Positions 26,701 to 38,711 are shown, counted from the first letter of the stretch. The stretch is 64,000 nucleotides of DNA from Plazaster borealis (GCA_021014325.1 CM037457.1:10544538-10608537), one strand, 5' to 3'. The notes: generated by a model not told the origin, from the sequence alone. A program made the numbers and translations.

Positions 26701-26914
26701 CAAAAAAGAGGGAAAACAGTGACAAGGACAAATATACATGTCTACTGACATGGGCGTAACAATGCATTTTATTTGGGGGGTAGGGGGAGGGTTCTGAAAA
26801 TTGGTAAATTGTTTGATAAACCAAGGTTTAACTTCACAGATATAGTAACCCATTAGTTTCTTGAAGTTGACGTTTAAGGTAATTATGTACTTTACATACT
26901 TAGTATTTGAAATC

Positions 26915-27100
26915 GTATAATGAACCCCGGTGGACCCTCGTGGGGCCTAGTGGGGCTCCCCCGTCAAAGCGAACGGTCGGGCTGAAGCAGACAGGTCGGG
27001 AGTCCGTGCACAGGAGACCTGGCGTGTCGGCCGGAGGGGCAATGGGGGTCGAGGGCGCAGCAAGGCCCGGGCCTTGGGGCGCAGTCTTTCCCATGGTTAT
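26915..27100. other. Second GC-rich island of unknown identity
   Basis: GC-rich block with words such as GGTGGACCCTCGTGGGGCC and GGCCCGGGCC. Open on both strands (26907-27203 plus, 26900-27136 minus), which is expected of GC-rich DNA lacking stop triplets and is not evidence of a gene. It may belong to the same insertion as the island at 26183-26535. Confidence 0.35.
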
Positions 27101-27391
27101 AAAAGAAAAAGTTTCGGCGAAAATTAAGCCATGCAAATTAGTTAATCAAAATTTGAATAAAATATTTCAAAACCCCCACAGATACAACCAATCAATCTAT
27201 TAATAAAACTGAGAATCTATTTTAACCATCAGAAACTGTTACTTTACCAGGGCCCGATTTAACAAAGAGCTGAGTTTGATCTTAAGATGTGTATTAATCA
27301 TAAGCAAAGTGTGATGTCACAATACAAATCAATTTGGCATAATTGCCTATTTATCTGATGATGAATCTTATTGTTTTGTGAGATCGAGCTC

Positions 27392-27756
27392 AAAGGGAGG
27401 GTATACCTTTGATAATCACTCCAAAAACAATGATCATGAAAACTTACTTGGTAAAGAGCACTGAAGAGCTGTTGATGTTATAAAACATTGTTAGAAACGA
27501 CCACCAAAAACTAATGAAATTTTTAGAGAAAGAGGTAATTTTTCACTCTCAAAATTTGAATCTGAGAAAGGCTTCAGACATGAAGCCTTTCTCAGCCATC
27601 TGAAAGCACACAATTCTATGAAACAAGGATGTTTTCTTTCATTATTTGTTTGCAACTTCGATGACCAATTGAGCCAAAATTTTCACAGGTTGGTTATTTT
27701 ATGCCAAGTGAGGATACTGGTCTTTGACAATTACCAAAAGTATACCCTGCCCTTAA
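27392..27756. repeat. TTAA-type MITE, copy B
   Basis: Near full-length homologue of the element at 153-533 in the same orientation: shared left end AAAGGGAGGGTATACCTTTG, shared interior blocks, and right end ACCAAAAGTATACCCTGCCC then TTAA (27753-27756). The left TTAA has decayed to CTCAA. No coding capacity. Confidence 0.85.
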
Positions 27757-29214
27757 GATTAAATACTATAGCTCGATTCACAGTCTCTATCAATACTTAA
27801 GATAATGAGCTTCTTATATATCTTCTTGATTTTGTTTTTTCCACACACGTAGCTGTAATTGTTAATTACTACAACTCTGAATAACGATCCCTTTCTAAAC
27901 AAGCCTCGGCTTATTTGAACAGCCTCCTTACTACATATTTATTGTACTATTTTTCATTATCATTATCAAAATGGTCACGTGTACTCTTTACTTGTATTAA
28001 ATTATTTGTTTTGTCCAAAGAATTTTCCTTTTGCTATTGTGAGTACGGACAATGATTGATTGAATTCAATTGAATCTCATTCGTTGAGTTAATTAAATAC
28101 ATTAGATCGATCGTTAAATACATATAACGCTCTCAAAAGCACCCCCCACACACACCTACAAAAACCAGCCAAACAAACACCCCAACACGTGAGGGCGGTA
28201 TGTAACTCCAGCAGTGTTTATAGCAAGACGTATTGAATCGTTGGGTGTTTCTTTCGGGCATCAGTAGAGTACCTCTTGTTTTGGTTCGAGTATTGTATTT
28301 AATTTTAATTTTGCTTGAAAGATGTGACGAATCTTAAAAACTTGAAATTGTTCTTCAAGGTTTTGTTTTGACGTCTTCCAAAGTAACTATTTTTGCAGAA
28401 AAGCCTACTCAAAACTTCGATGTTTTTCTATAACAAACTTTAACAATAGTCCATCATCAATTTCGTTTAAATGTTATAAATATTATGTTATTTAATTCAT
28501 CTATAGGACTGGTGAGTTAAAAAGGACACAAACAACAAGAGTAAAATCACAAATTTGTCCACTTACTTTTTAATATTGTAGCACATCCTCATTAGCAGGA
28601 TGCACATGTTGCATATATCACTCATTCCGTAAGTGTCTTTCCCTTTATAATGATGTATTGACGGTAAGAAATGTCCTGAAAAGAAAAAGAAACGTAACTC
28701 TTTCATAATTAATAAGCGGCTTAAAAGAAGCTTCTCATTGCTTCTGTTTATATGTACAGCATTGGACTGGATTTCTATAAATTATTCAGCTTGAATGATT
28801 GTGACTCATTCTTATCCGTTTGGTTAACCTATGCACCGACGGAGAAATAAGTTGATATAATTTGGGTTTTTTTTACTGAATCTTTACATTGGTTTAGTAC
28901 CAACGGGTGTCTGGAGTCACCCATTGCTATGGGACACCACTTTCAATCAACTTTCATAATTCGATACACATTTCTACTATGATTGTTTCTCGGCATCATG
29001 TCCCAGATTATATGATTCCAACGGCGGTTCTATTCATTGTCACTTGCTGATCGTGTAACAGTCGCCGGGGTCTTCAAAGAACCTCTCAAGAAACTGCGTA
29101 AAGCTGAGTCTGACTATACGATATGAACTGTTAAAAGCCTACACATAAACCCTCAAGCGGAAGCAGGGAGGCACCAGTCGTGAAAAGCTGTCCATACCAA
29201 CCACGAACAAAATA
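27757..29214. other. Intergenic, upstream of the metalloproteinase
   Basis: No gene seen. It should hold the promoter of the plus-strand metalloproteinase, but no convincing TATA box lies in the last few hundred bases. Confidence 0.5.
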
Positions 29215-32200
29215 ATGTCGTTATGTTGGAAGAAGTCGAGAGTTTCACAAAGTAACGTCTTGCTTGTAGGGCTTTACTTCTTATTTGCGAACGGGCCAAT
29301 CTGTCAATCGGCTCCTGCAATCGTGCATAAAGGTGTTGCCGAGTCTGGACTAAATTTATCTGAGGTAGGTTTCGAAGAAAAGCATGCAAAACTACTAAAA
29401 ACTAAACTGCTTAATAAATTACGATTATTAGAAAGCTCTGTTCATTTCACTTTTCAACAAGGGCTTTTAATCATTGTACAAATCCCCTTTCTAACCCCTA
29501 GAACGAAAGGCGTTTTTTCCCCAATGGCATAACTTAATATTTAATAATGTCTTCTTCTTTTTAGTATGCTGGTAACATATTTTAGCTTTCACTCTTCCAA
29601 AATTAACCAGAAAGACAGCGAGAGAGTACACTGTCTGGTAACAAGGTGGTATCAATCAGGAGTTTACTCGATGTTATTAAAGCAAAGACATGTTGCTTTA
29701 TCATGGAGGTAAAGAGAGAGGGGAAAACAATTTGATCTTAAAATGGTTCCAATGGAATAATAACACGCTAATTTGTCACCATTATTTTAAACTCCATTTC
29801 TCAATTATAAAAGCATCGGATGATAAAGAAGAGTGGCATAGGCTGTGTGGTGGTTTGATATATTATTAAGGGAACTGAAATTTAACCCAGTCTGGTTGCC
29901 TATACCAAGGTCAAGTACAAATCATTATACACTGAGCTGGAAGAACACAGATATGGTCATGGTCAATGAATGTCACAATGTTAAATTAGGCCTAGTGTAG
30001 AAAAAAATCACATTTGGAACATATCAATTGTGAATTTTTTGTTTAAATTGGTAGCCTATAATTGGCAGTGCTATAACCGTATCGATGCAAAGGGTGTCTG
30101 ATAAAACTACTACGATGTTCCACAAATTGATGTTGTTTATTCTGTTTCGGCGCAGTTTATCATTCTGTGGTAGTTGACATGTAGACAACGGGTAGGGAAT
30201 TAAACAGTTTTTATTTTGTAATTATTGGGGTAAATGTTTTCATCAGTCCACTTTAAGAAAGCTCTGCATCACAAATTAATATTTGGATCTACAGCCCTCC
30301 GTTTCAAATGAAAATAAAATGCAACAGTTGCGGTCTTTCTAAGATTTCAAATGTCCAAATAACAGTTCATGTTGATCACATCACAAGAGCTCAGTTCTAT
30401 ATTTGGCAAGGGCTTAATTTTCAGCCATTAGTTTAAGCAAATTAAATTTTAGATTTCAAGTTAAATTGTTAATCGTTTTATAAGATGTATACATTTTCAA
30501 CAAGATACACATATTTAAACCATAGCACGAAAACCCTCGACAAATTTACGAGCATTTCGTTAATTCATACAATCTAATTGCTTATAGTATACCGTACTGG
30601 GCTACAAAAATACAAATAATTTCAGTACATCATATTTGAAAATCATACATTGAGCGCCCCAGTGAGAATCGTTTATAAACTACGTGACAGTTAAACTTTG
30701 TTCGAAATGAAGACGTGAATTAACCTTATCAGCTCCCAGTGTGCAGTAAACCATCCCCTGCCCGCAGATTACATGTGAAAATAATCACATTCATGGATTG
30801 ATGGTGATTGCCAAAACGTGATGAATTACACACAATTAGTATCTTTCTAGGGTCCGCAGACGTTTGCCAGTTCAGCTCAATACCAAATTGATGTAATACA
30901 CAGCTAATCTTTCCTCTGACCAGGGTGTCTGTATTTAGCAGGTCACAGTCTCTGCACGCTTCTTTGACCACCCGAACAAAGCTGACCTGATGGCATTCTT
31001 GTCCACCAGGTCGCACTCTTATTATGAAAAGTATCGAATGCAGCTCGATCGTAACAGTCAATAATCGTCTCTGAAGACAAATTGACATTTTTTTGACTCT
31101 TTTTGTTACTGAGCGAACTCGTTCACACCTGGGAAGAAAATATCATCAAACATGATAGCAGTGCCAACAACAAATGAAAGCACAAACTTAATTTATTGAT
31201 AAAAAACAAAATTGAAATGTGATATTTAAAACCATTATCAGCATTGCACAGAGAGACTGGTAAGTCTAACATCAACCATAACGGTTTGACGGGTATGTAA
31301 TATCAAATTGCTGTCTTTTATTTTAAACGTAGAATTTTGTGAAAACCAGGGGAATTCATAACCGCACAGCGGCATTTAGAAAACAAGACAAAAACAGATA
31401 GAAAGCTACGCAACGGGAGGGAATTCCATGAACTTAACCGTTTTAGACCTCGAATGCACTTTTCCCCCAAGTCTCTCAATCTGAGCTTTAGTTTCGGGTT
31501 CACGTAGAGGGCACGCTGCTATTATTAAGCAAATTTATAATAAAAGAACTTTCGCTTTAGTATACTGGCTCAAACAATCAATATATTTTTACAATGTTTG
31601 GGGCAATGATAGGAATGTGACATAACTAGGGTATATTTTGACAAACAAAAACTGAAAAAGTGTAATCAATATTGACAATGACGTATGCGCAAAAACAACA
31701 CACAAATTGTTTTGTTTTGTTTCCACTAAGAGTACGAGAGATGTGGGCACCTTTGGAAAAGTACCGTCTCTCCTGGACGTCACGGGCTCAGATCAAAGGA
31801 AATCTGCAGCCAGCACTCATGGCTCCGAAGAGACTTCGCATGGGAAGTTTGCAAGAGTGCACAAATTATCCCAAGATTCAAATGCAGGCCGGCTGGACGC
31901 TGCAACCTTTTCTGGTGCAAGAAAGCCTCGATGCGGTGTGCCGGATCTGGGAGGTATGTCACCAATGAGACCTGATAACAGAAGACAGAAGCGGTACTCT
32001 ATCGACTGGACGAGATGGAGTAGAAAACATCTGACGTACAGGTGGGTTTGTTAATTATTAATATGCTCCAGTGACTTTTACGACTCATTTGAGTTTATAC
32101 TATAGCTATACTGTATTCATAAGACATTAAACAAAATTAAAACCACAACAGGGTGTCTCTTTGATGGTAATCCCTCCATTACTAAGATAGCTACTAAAGT

Positions 32201-35200
32201 AAAGACTAAGCAATCAACAAAAACAACTCCATACGTTCACGCAGAATTTTGAATTATCCATACCACTACCGGATGACTGAGGACCAGGTGGACGATTCAC
32301 TAGATAGAGCCTTTAAGCAATGGGAGGACGCCACCCCCTTGTCATTTCGAAGAATAACCAATGGACACGCTGATATTCACATCAAGTTCTCGACATGGTA
32401 CCACGACTGCCCTTACGACTTTGATGGGATCAACGGGACCATAGCCCATGCATTCGTGCCGAACGGCTTGCACGGTGATTTAGACGGAGACGTGCATTTT
32501 GATGATTCTGAGGTCTTCACATACCGGGGACATGATGGCAAGTTACAAAGTTCAATCTTCTTAGACAATACATTTTTTAACAATCTTTTTTTTTTCCTAC
32601 AAGATTTTTGCTATCTCTTTGGTTTTCGCTTCCCCCGTTGACCCTGATCACTATTTTACTATGTTTTATATTTTTTATTAGTTTTGTTAATTCAACAGAT
32701 TGTAATATATTTGGTTTCGTTATTAGCCCACGTCTAAACGAAACGTGATTCATTTCACTGTCACAGGCTACAACTTGTTTCAGGTTGCTCTCCACGAACT
32801 TGGTCACAGTCTTGGCTTGCAGCACTCATGGACAGAGGGCGCTATTATGGCACCAGACTATACTGGTTACATGCCAGGCCTAAAGCTACAAGAGGATGAC
32901 ATTAGAGCTGCACAACTACTTTACGGTAAAAAAGAGCAACAAAGAAACAGTGCATGTTAACCCCTTTCCAACTGTCTGACTAAGTGTCTCGTATATTTTG
33001 TCTTCAGTTAAAAAATAAAAAATAACAGATTTTTGAGACTATTTTGCAACCCAAATGTCATGTGTACGAGCCGGGAAGTAAAATTTGGGAATGTCTACAC
33101 AAAATTAATTGTAAATTTTTTGAAAGTCCAAGGTCAACATAGAACGGAAAATACATAAATGTTTTCGATTAAAACAAATTTACAAGTCGTGTACATTTTG
33201 TCCGCTTATACACATGTAAAAGCCTATTATTGTTAACCGTCCTGACAGACAACTTGGGAGGCACATTGTTTGGAAATCTAAAGGTCCCGGTTCGAGCCAT
33301 GGTTGTAAATTTATTTTCTTATGTTCATTATTTTGTTCATTAATATTATTTTAAACTCTGGTGTTTATTTGAAAGCATCATAGCCTCCAATCAGCCACGG
33401 GAAAACTTTGACATGCTGGATCCCAGGGGAGTGCAAGAGAGGCACGGGTAAATAACTGTGTTTGGGGGCACAATTCTTGTTCTAATGGTCTGAACGGATG
33501 AATAGATGTTCCCTGGACCCACACACTAAAGATTGAAGCATTCTGGAAATTTACACATTGGTTCACTACTAATTTTCAAAAAATAGTACATTTCGAAAGG
33601 ATTAAGTTTTTGTGCACACAATAGGATTTTTTGTGCGCACGTTTTAATGGAACCCAGCTTTCCCACACTATTTGTCAACCTCTTGAGTTCACTCACCCGT
33701 AAATCACTACAGACATGAAAGAGGAGTACTTAAAGGTAGTTCAAAATAAAAATCTGCGGAATTGATCCACACATTTTGTAGTTATTTAAAAAAGTATGAA
33801 GCTGGTCCTCGCGCCTGCTCCCCGTGGCTGCTCGGAAGGTTAAGACGAAAGTCCGTGAGTGTGGGGGGGGGGGGTATGCATGGTGGAGGGGTATCTTGTC
33901 ATTAATGGGGACAGTGTTATTTTTTTAAAGGGGGAACTCGATACCGGCGGATTCTCCAACTTTAATACCATAGTTATCAAGATCTATGGGTTCCCTTTGA
34001 AATTCTTAGCAGGCCTTCTTGTTGCTCTTAAATTCAAGTGGTAGCGCAATTCAGACTTTTTGTTCACACCAGGCACTTTGGACAGAAACCAGCATCACGG
34101 CGACCCTCGCTCTCCTTGCAACAAAGGGTACGACGCTACTGCTATGATTGATGGGATTCTCTTTGCATTTAAGGTTTGAATACTAATAATAAAGTATGTA
34201 TGTTTGACAATACCATGTATTGCAAAATTAAATGGCATTGTTCTATGTACCAAGTACATGTACAACAATTACTCCATCGGATCAATTTTATTTGTTAACG
34301 GTCAAAAAGCAGAATGGGCGAGTGAAAGAAACATTATACATATCCTGTTATTTCTTATGATTGAGCGCCTTTTTATTTCAATAAACTTCTTACAACACTT
34401 TTCTTCAATAATATTATTATTGTATAGGATCGTCGCTTTTGGCGAATCAACCGTTATGGGAAGCTTATTGCGCCCTCTGCTGGTCTCCCTATTCGCAAGA
34501 GATTCTTAAAACTTCCGAGGATGATAGACGCAATGTATCAACGACCCCAGGACGGCTATGTTGTCTTTTTCAAAGGTGATTTTAAATCTGACATACTTAT
34601 AGGTTGTCGTGAGCAACATTTACACATACACCCAAGTGTGTAAACACCTGCAATCGGGGACCTCCTATTTCCCCCCTTTTGTTTTTACACACTTTCGAAC
34701 TGGGGACCTCAACCGAACCGGGGACCCTTTTGTCCTCTTTTGTTACAGGTCCCCGGTTTGAATGTGTATACAAACTCACACACACAAACACACACATCCT
34801 TACGGATCCGGTTTGTGGGGTACTGCTATTGTTGTTCTATTATTCCCTTTTCTGAAGAATTCCCTTGTGGGGCCCAATTGTTCCTATTGAAATGACCTTG
34901 TGGGGTCAATTGTTCCATTGTTGTCAGGACCCCACATATGCCCTTCCGTGTGTCAAACACAACAAACAAACAACTGCAAATAGTCAAGGGTTGGTGGTTC
35001 AATCTGCATCAGGAACAACCGATAATAATACGCATTGTCCATCACTTGCATGTATTAGTTTTCTTATAACCTTTTAAAGACACTGGACACTATTGGTAAT
35101 TGTCAAAGACCAGTCTTCTCACTTGGTGTATCTCAACATATGCATAAAATAACAAACCTATGAAAATTTTAGCTCAATTGGTCGTCGAAGTTGCGAGATA

Positions 35201-36235
35201 ATGCAAGAAAAAACATCCTTGTCACACGAAGTTGTGTGCTTTCAGATGCTTGATTTCGAGACCTCAAAATCTAATTCCGAGGTCTCGAAATCAAATTCGT
35301 GGAAAATTACTTCTTTCTCGAAAACTACGCTACTTCAGAGGAGGCCGTTTCTCACAATGTTTTATACTATCAACAGCTCCCCATTACTCGTTACCAAGTA
35401 AGGTTTTATGCCAATAATTATTTTGAGTAATTACCAATAGTGTCCACTGCCTTTAAGTAGTTCTTTCTTGATCTCAAGTATAGTATTCCTTGTTACTTTA
35501 CCGTACACAGGACCTAACTATTGGTTGTATAAAGGTAAACATGCACTGCCGGGATATCCGCGCCATGTGGATGAGATGGGGATACCTCAAGATATAGATG
35601 CAGTTTTACCGTTAAGAAGATACAACACAACATACTTCTTTAAGGATCATCAGGTAAGCTAAGTTTAATTAAATATCAGACTCTTCAACTCATTGGCTAT
35701 AATACAGAAACAACAATGTTTTCCTTTGGAGTTCAAAATACTACGATCACTGTGCCTTTGTGCAGCAACCCCAACCCCTATACACGATTTTGTATGTTTA
35801 TTTCTGTACATTATTTAATCACTTGGATGGGCCTAACTGAAAACAAATCCCATTGTTTCAGGTATGGAGGTATGACGAAGCTTCCCAGCAAGTAGAATAC
35901 GGGTATCCTTATCACATTTTGGATGTTTTTGAGGGTATACCTCCCTATATCGACGCTGCATTCGACTACACAGATGGTGAGTGCGGATAAACACGACTTG
36001 CCCATAATAGGCTTAGGAGTGTCCAAGTTAAAGCTTCGTGTATTTTTACGAATCTGAATTTAAGGCTTTTGCACACACTCAATATAACCGAATTTGTTTT
36101 CTGTCGTGAACTTATCGTTTTCCAGGTTACACGTATTTCATCCAAGGCAAGACTTATTTCAGATACAACAACCAGTACAGAAACGCAGATCCCGGGTTTC
36201 CCCGATACTTCGGCAGTGACTTCATGGGTTGTTGA
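29215..36235 (+). CDS. Secreted, furin-activatable matrix metalloproteinase with hemopexin domain, 9 exons
   Basis: Zinc endopeptidase (metzincin, M10A) acting outside cells. Coding exons: 29215-29364, 31731-32041, 32245-32537, 32767-32925, 34073-34173, 34428-34575, 35511-35653, 35862-35976, 36126-36235; all phases join into 509 residues. Intron 3 uses a GC donor (GCAAGT). Order of parts: signal peptide (~1-33, core LLVGLYFLF), propeptide with cysteine switch PRCGVPD (Cys118), furin site RRQKR (134-138) with a mature start near Tyr139, catalytic domain with HELGHSLGLQH (zinc ligands His261, His265, His271; Glu262 catalytic), Met-turn AIMAP, and four hemopexin blades from about 320 to 509 whose ends carry the usual disulfide cysteines (Cys320 and Cys509). 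There is no transmembrane or GPI tail, so the enzyme is soluble. MAP instead of MYP at the Met-turn and the furin site recall the MMP19/MMP28 branch, but orthology is not established. The first part of the propeptide is poorly conserved. Confidence 0.95.
33270..33305 (+). repeat. Possible tRNA-derived SINE fragment
   Basis: GGTCCCGGTTCGAGCC at 33283-33298 resembles the T-arm/box B of tRNAs (GGTTCGANNCC). No convincing D-arm or acceptor stem precedes it, so it is at best a decayed SINE inside intron 4 of the metalloproteinase. Confidence 0.35.
34600..34800. repeat. Dispersed repeat with CA-rich end, copy 1
   Basis: Contains several GGGGACCTC / GGTCCCCGG words and a (CA)-rich end near 34768-34796. 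Its reverse complement matches the start of the repeat at 45945 (shared ACATTCAAACCG then GGACCT and a TAACAAAA block). It lies in intron 6 of the metalloproteinase, just before another GGGGCC/GGGGTC-containing stretch to about 34940. Confidence 0.6.
35074..35456. repeat. TTAA-flanked MITE, copy C
   Basis: Inverted ends AAAGACACTGGACACTATTG and its mirror (CAATAGTGTCCACTGCCTTT), each bounded by TTAA (35074-35077 and 35453-35456). The interior contains a 'gaggtctcgaaatcaaattc' block, inverted against an upstream 'gatttcgagacctc' copy, giving a central hairpin at about 35262-35297. Interior blocks match copies A and B in the opposite orientation. It lies inside intron 6 of the metalloproteinase. 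Confidence 0.85.
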
Positions 36236-36426
36236 ATTTCGGATGGGTTGAAAAGCTCTAAGATTGAAACACATGGCAACTCATCAGACTTGAGAATTCG
36301 CATAGTGAAATGGCCTTATACGGTGGTTTATGTTCTCGAAAAAGAAGGGCTTATCAGTTCGTGTACAATAATATTTTGGTTGACCGTTTCATGTAATTTA
36401 TAATCTTTTAATAATAATAATTACAT

Positions 36427-36572
36427 AATATTAGATGGCTTTGAGTGTGATACAAGAATATATTGCTCGAGCTATGACAATATTGGACGAGTCGAAGACG
36501 AGTCCAATATTGTCATAGCGAGAGCAATATATTCTTGTATCACACGAAAACAAAGCCATACAATATTATTAT
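36427..36572. repeat. Foldback (palindromic) element
   Basis: Two arms of about 60-70 bases, reverse complements with a few mismatches: GATACAAGAATATATTGCTC on the left answers GAGCAATATATTCTTGTATC on the right. The centre is a short GAGTCGAAGACGA spacer (about 36488-36500). Outer ATGGCTTTG and CAAAGCCAT words extend the stem. No coding capacity. It follows the metalloproteinase stop by about 190 bases and could lie in its 3' UTR. Confidence 0.85.
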
Positions 36573-36730
36573 TATTATATATATCAGGCTGACTAGCGAA
36601 ATAACAAAATTTAACTTTCCTAAATGCTAAAAAAAGACAGACATAAAACTTCACAAAAGAAATTCGTTATCACACGCGCGCTCGTGGAATACGGAAAAAT
36701 ATAGCGCGTTTGCGTCCTAGCGAAAACAAT

Positions 36731-36973
36731 AGGGAGGTTTAGCTGCACGTTACGCGAGCAAAAACGTGAACGTGAACGTCAGAAAATTTTGTTGTAAAAA
36801 TCTCACGTTTTAAGCAAACGTGAAGTTACCATTTCTCACGTCAGGTACGTACGTGCAGACGTCATACGTGAGCATAAAATAAGCCCAAAGTAGTGACGTC
36901 ACCTAGAAACGACACAATTTTCTGACGTTCACGTTCACGTGTTTGCTCGCGTAACGTGCAGCTAAACCTCCCT
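36731..36973. repeat. Short MITE with 60-bp inverted ends, AAT duplication
   Basis: Arms 36731-36790 and 36914-36973 are inverted copies with very few differences, starting AGGGAGGTTTAGCTGCACG. The flanks are AAT on both sides (36728-36730 and 36974-36976). The sequence without the insertion (cgaaaac AAT attgatc) is still present in the adjacent tandem repeat units at 37031 and 37093, so the insertion boundaries and the three-base duplication are well supported. Confidence 0.85.
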
Positions 36974-37127
36974 AATATTGATCCGTCATACGGGTACTTG
37001 CGCGAAGTTTCCGGATGACAGAGCAATACGAAAACAATATTGATCTGTCATCCGGGTACTTGCGCGAAGTTCCCGGATGACAGAGCAATACGAAAACAAT
37101 ATTGATCAGTCATCCGGGTACTTGCGC
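36974..37127 (+). repeat. 62-bp tandem repeat, about 2.5 copies
   Basis: Units start AATATTGATC at 36974, 37036 and 37098, a period of 62 bases. Each junction contains an inverted pair CCGGATGACAGA / TCTGTCATCCGG, so every unit can form a hairpin. A partial unit lies left of the MITE (to 36730). Confidence 0.9.
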
Positions 37128-38600
37128 TGAAGATATCAAATACACTGATTTATTGTACCACTTGGAAGCCTTATATAGATAATAATGTACTATTTACAAA
37201 CATCAGTATCCGTCTTGTAGTATAGGTACATCGAAAAATAAACACGAAAATAATGATACAAGGATACTATTAAAAGAACGGGGAAGAAAGCAAATTATGC
37301 AAAGTATCAGAGGTGGAAACAGTTTGAAATGTTTTGGTTAATGATGGAGCAGTGGCAGAAGAATGATCATTTATCCAAGATAAACACAATGGACGCTCAC
37401 GATAATATGCTTGAACTAGACGATTTGTTCATAGTATTATGCCGGTGTTAAATTTTCAAGTAGCAATATTTTTACCAAACATTTTGAAAACCAATCAATA
37501 AAAATAATTTAATGTATAGGCCTATGGGCGTATGGAGAATTTCATGCATTTGTATCTTAATATTTCGTGATATAGGGTCTAGTCCTAAATGTGCAGATCT
37601 AGAGAGAGTATACTATAGATTGAGATTATTAGGCTAATAAACTTTTGTCCAGCCTTGCAGTTTTGCCACATTAAATTAAGGATTGCAAGTCGACATTAAT
37701 TTGTTAAGAATGTAAAGAAACATCGTATCTTTATGTAACAATCATCTTTAGAATATACTTGGCCTCAGATTTACAAGTACAATTCAGAGGAAAAACAATA
37801 TACTTTACGAGCAAAGACAGTATTACAGTAATTAATTTGATTTACAATTAACACGAAAATGAATATGCACGAGGACAGGTGTCGTGCGGGGAAGACAGTA
37901 TCAATGATTAAACCAAATACGAGCGCGTCATTTATATTTATTAAACAAAACCTTCAAATGAATTATAATAATACCAGTATGGGTTCCATCTCAAGTTTAC
38001 GCGAAAGACAATATCTAATTATTTAAATTACTGGATGTGAGTCAGAAGAAATTTAAACCCTGAACCAATAACCTCCATATGTACCTCGTTCGTTTTTTTA
38101 TATTAAAAGGGGCGGGCGTGTTTCGTCCACCCAAAGTTCCACGGTCTTAAAGTTGTAGTTTCCCCAATTGAAATAAGTCAACGGATTTTTGTTACACGAT
38201 GTACTTAGAGTGCATTTAAAATCAGCTGCGTTACTCAAAGTCATTAAGATAGTAAGAGTCGACATTATTCTTTGTCAGAAATATCAGAGAATAATGCTGT
38301 AATTTACCTTATACTATTCTAGGATAATACATCGCATAATTAATCGTATACATCAATTTCACATGTGACACTTTGAATGGGAAAAGGATACTAACCATTT
38401 TGAAGATCATTATTATAAGATCGAACTCCCCTTTTAAAATGATGGGAAGAATGTAATATAGACCGAAATATTGATACACAACGACATCTGTTTGACTGAA
38501 TCATTTGATACACATGTGTCATTAATTTGTCACGCTTAGTTCCTTTACAAAATCATAATTGCAATCTCTCTCTATGTGAACGGATTCGATTTACATTGAT
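37128..38600. other. Intergenic between the metalloproteinase and the small cysteine-rich gene
   Basis: AT-rich, no gene-like frame. It contains one AATAAA near 37236 and presumably enhancer DNA for the downstream gene. Nothing else recognisable. Confidence 0.5.
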
Positions 38601-38604
38601 CTTC

Positions 38605-38641
38605 TATATAAGTCCTTGCGAGCTCAGAAAAACATCATTCT
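38605..38641 (+). promoter_or_regulatory. TATA/initiator core promoter of the small cysteine-rich gene
   Basis: TATATAAG at 38605-38612, followed by a perfect metazoan initiator consensus TCATTCT (YYANWYY) at 38635-38641. The putative +1 A is 38637, so the TATA box begins at -32, the canonical distance. This predicts a 75-base 5' UTR before the ATG at 38712. Well-placed TATA boxes usually mark strongly, tissue-specifically expressed genes (general knowledge). Confidence 0.7.
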
Positions 38642-38711
38642 CAAGGCAGGAAAAGTTCCGTTCAAGAAGCGCTCTTCTCTTTTCAAAGTAATTCTTCACT
38701 CGTTCCAAAAA

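Noticed and set aside
26900..27203. Gly/Pro-rich protein on either strand
   Set aside because: The GC-rich island simply lacks stop triplets in several frames; no domain, signal peptide or splice context.
36974..37127. CRISPR-like array
   Set aside because: Units are contiguous with no spacers and the genome is eukaryotic; it is a plain tandem repeat.
38616..38711. Upstream ATG as start of the cysteine-rich peptide
   Set aside because: It lies upstream of the predicted initiator A at 38637 and would bury the signal peptide behind a basic 32-residue leader; the ATG at 38712 gives a clean signal peptide.
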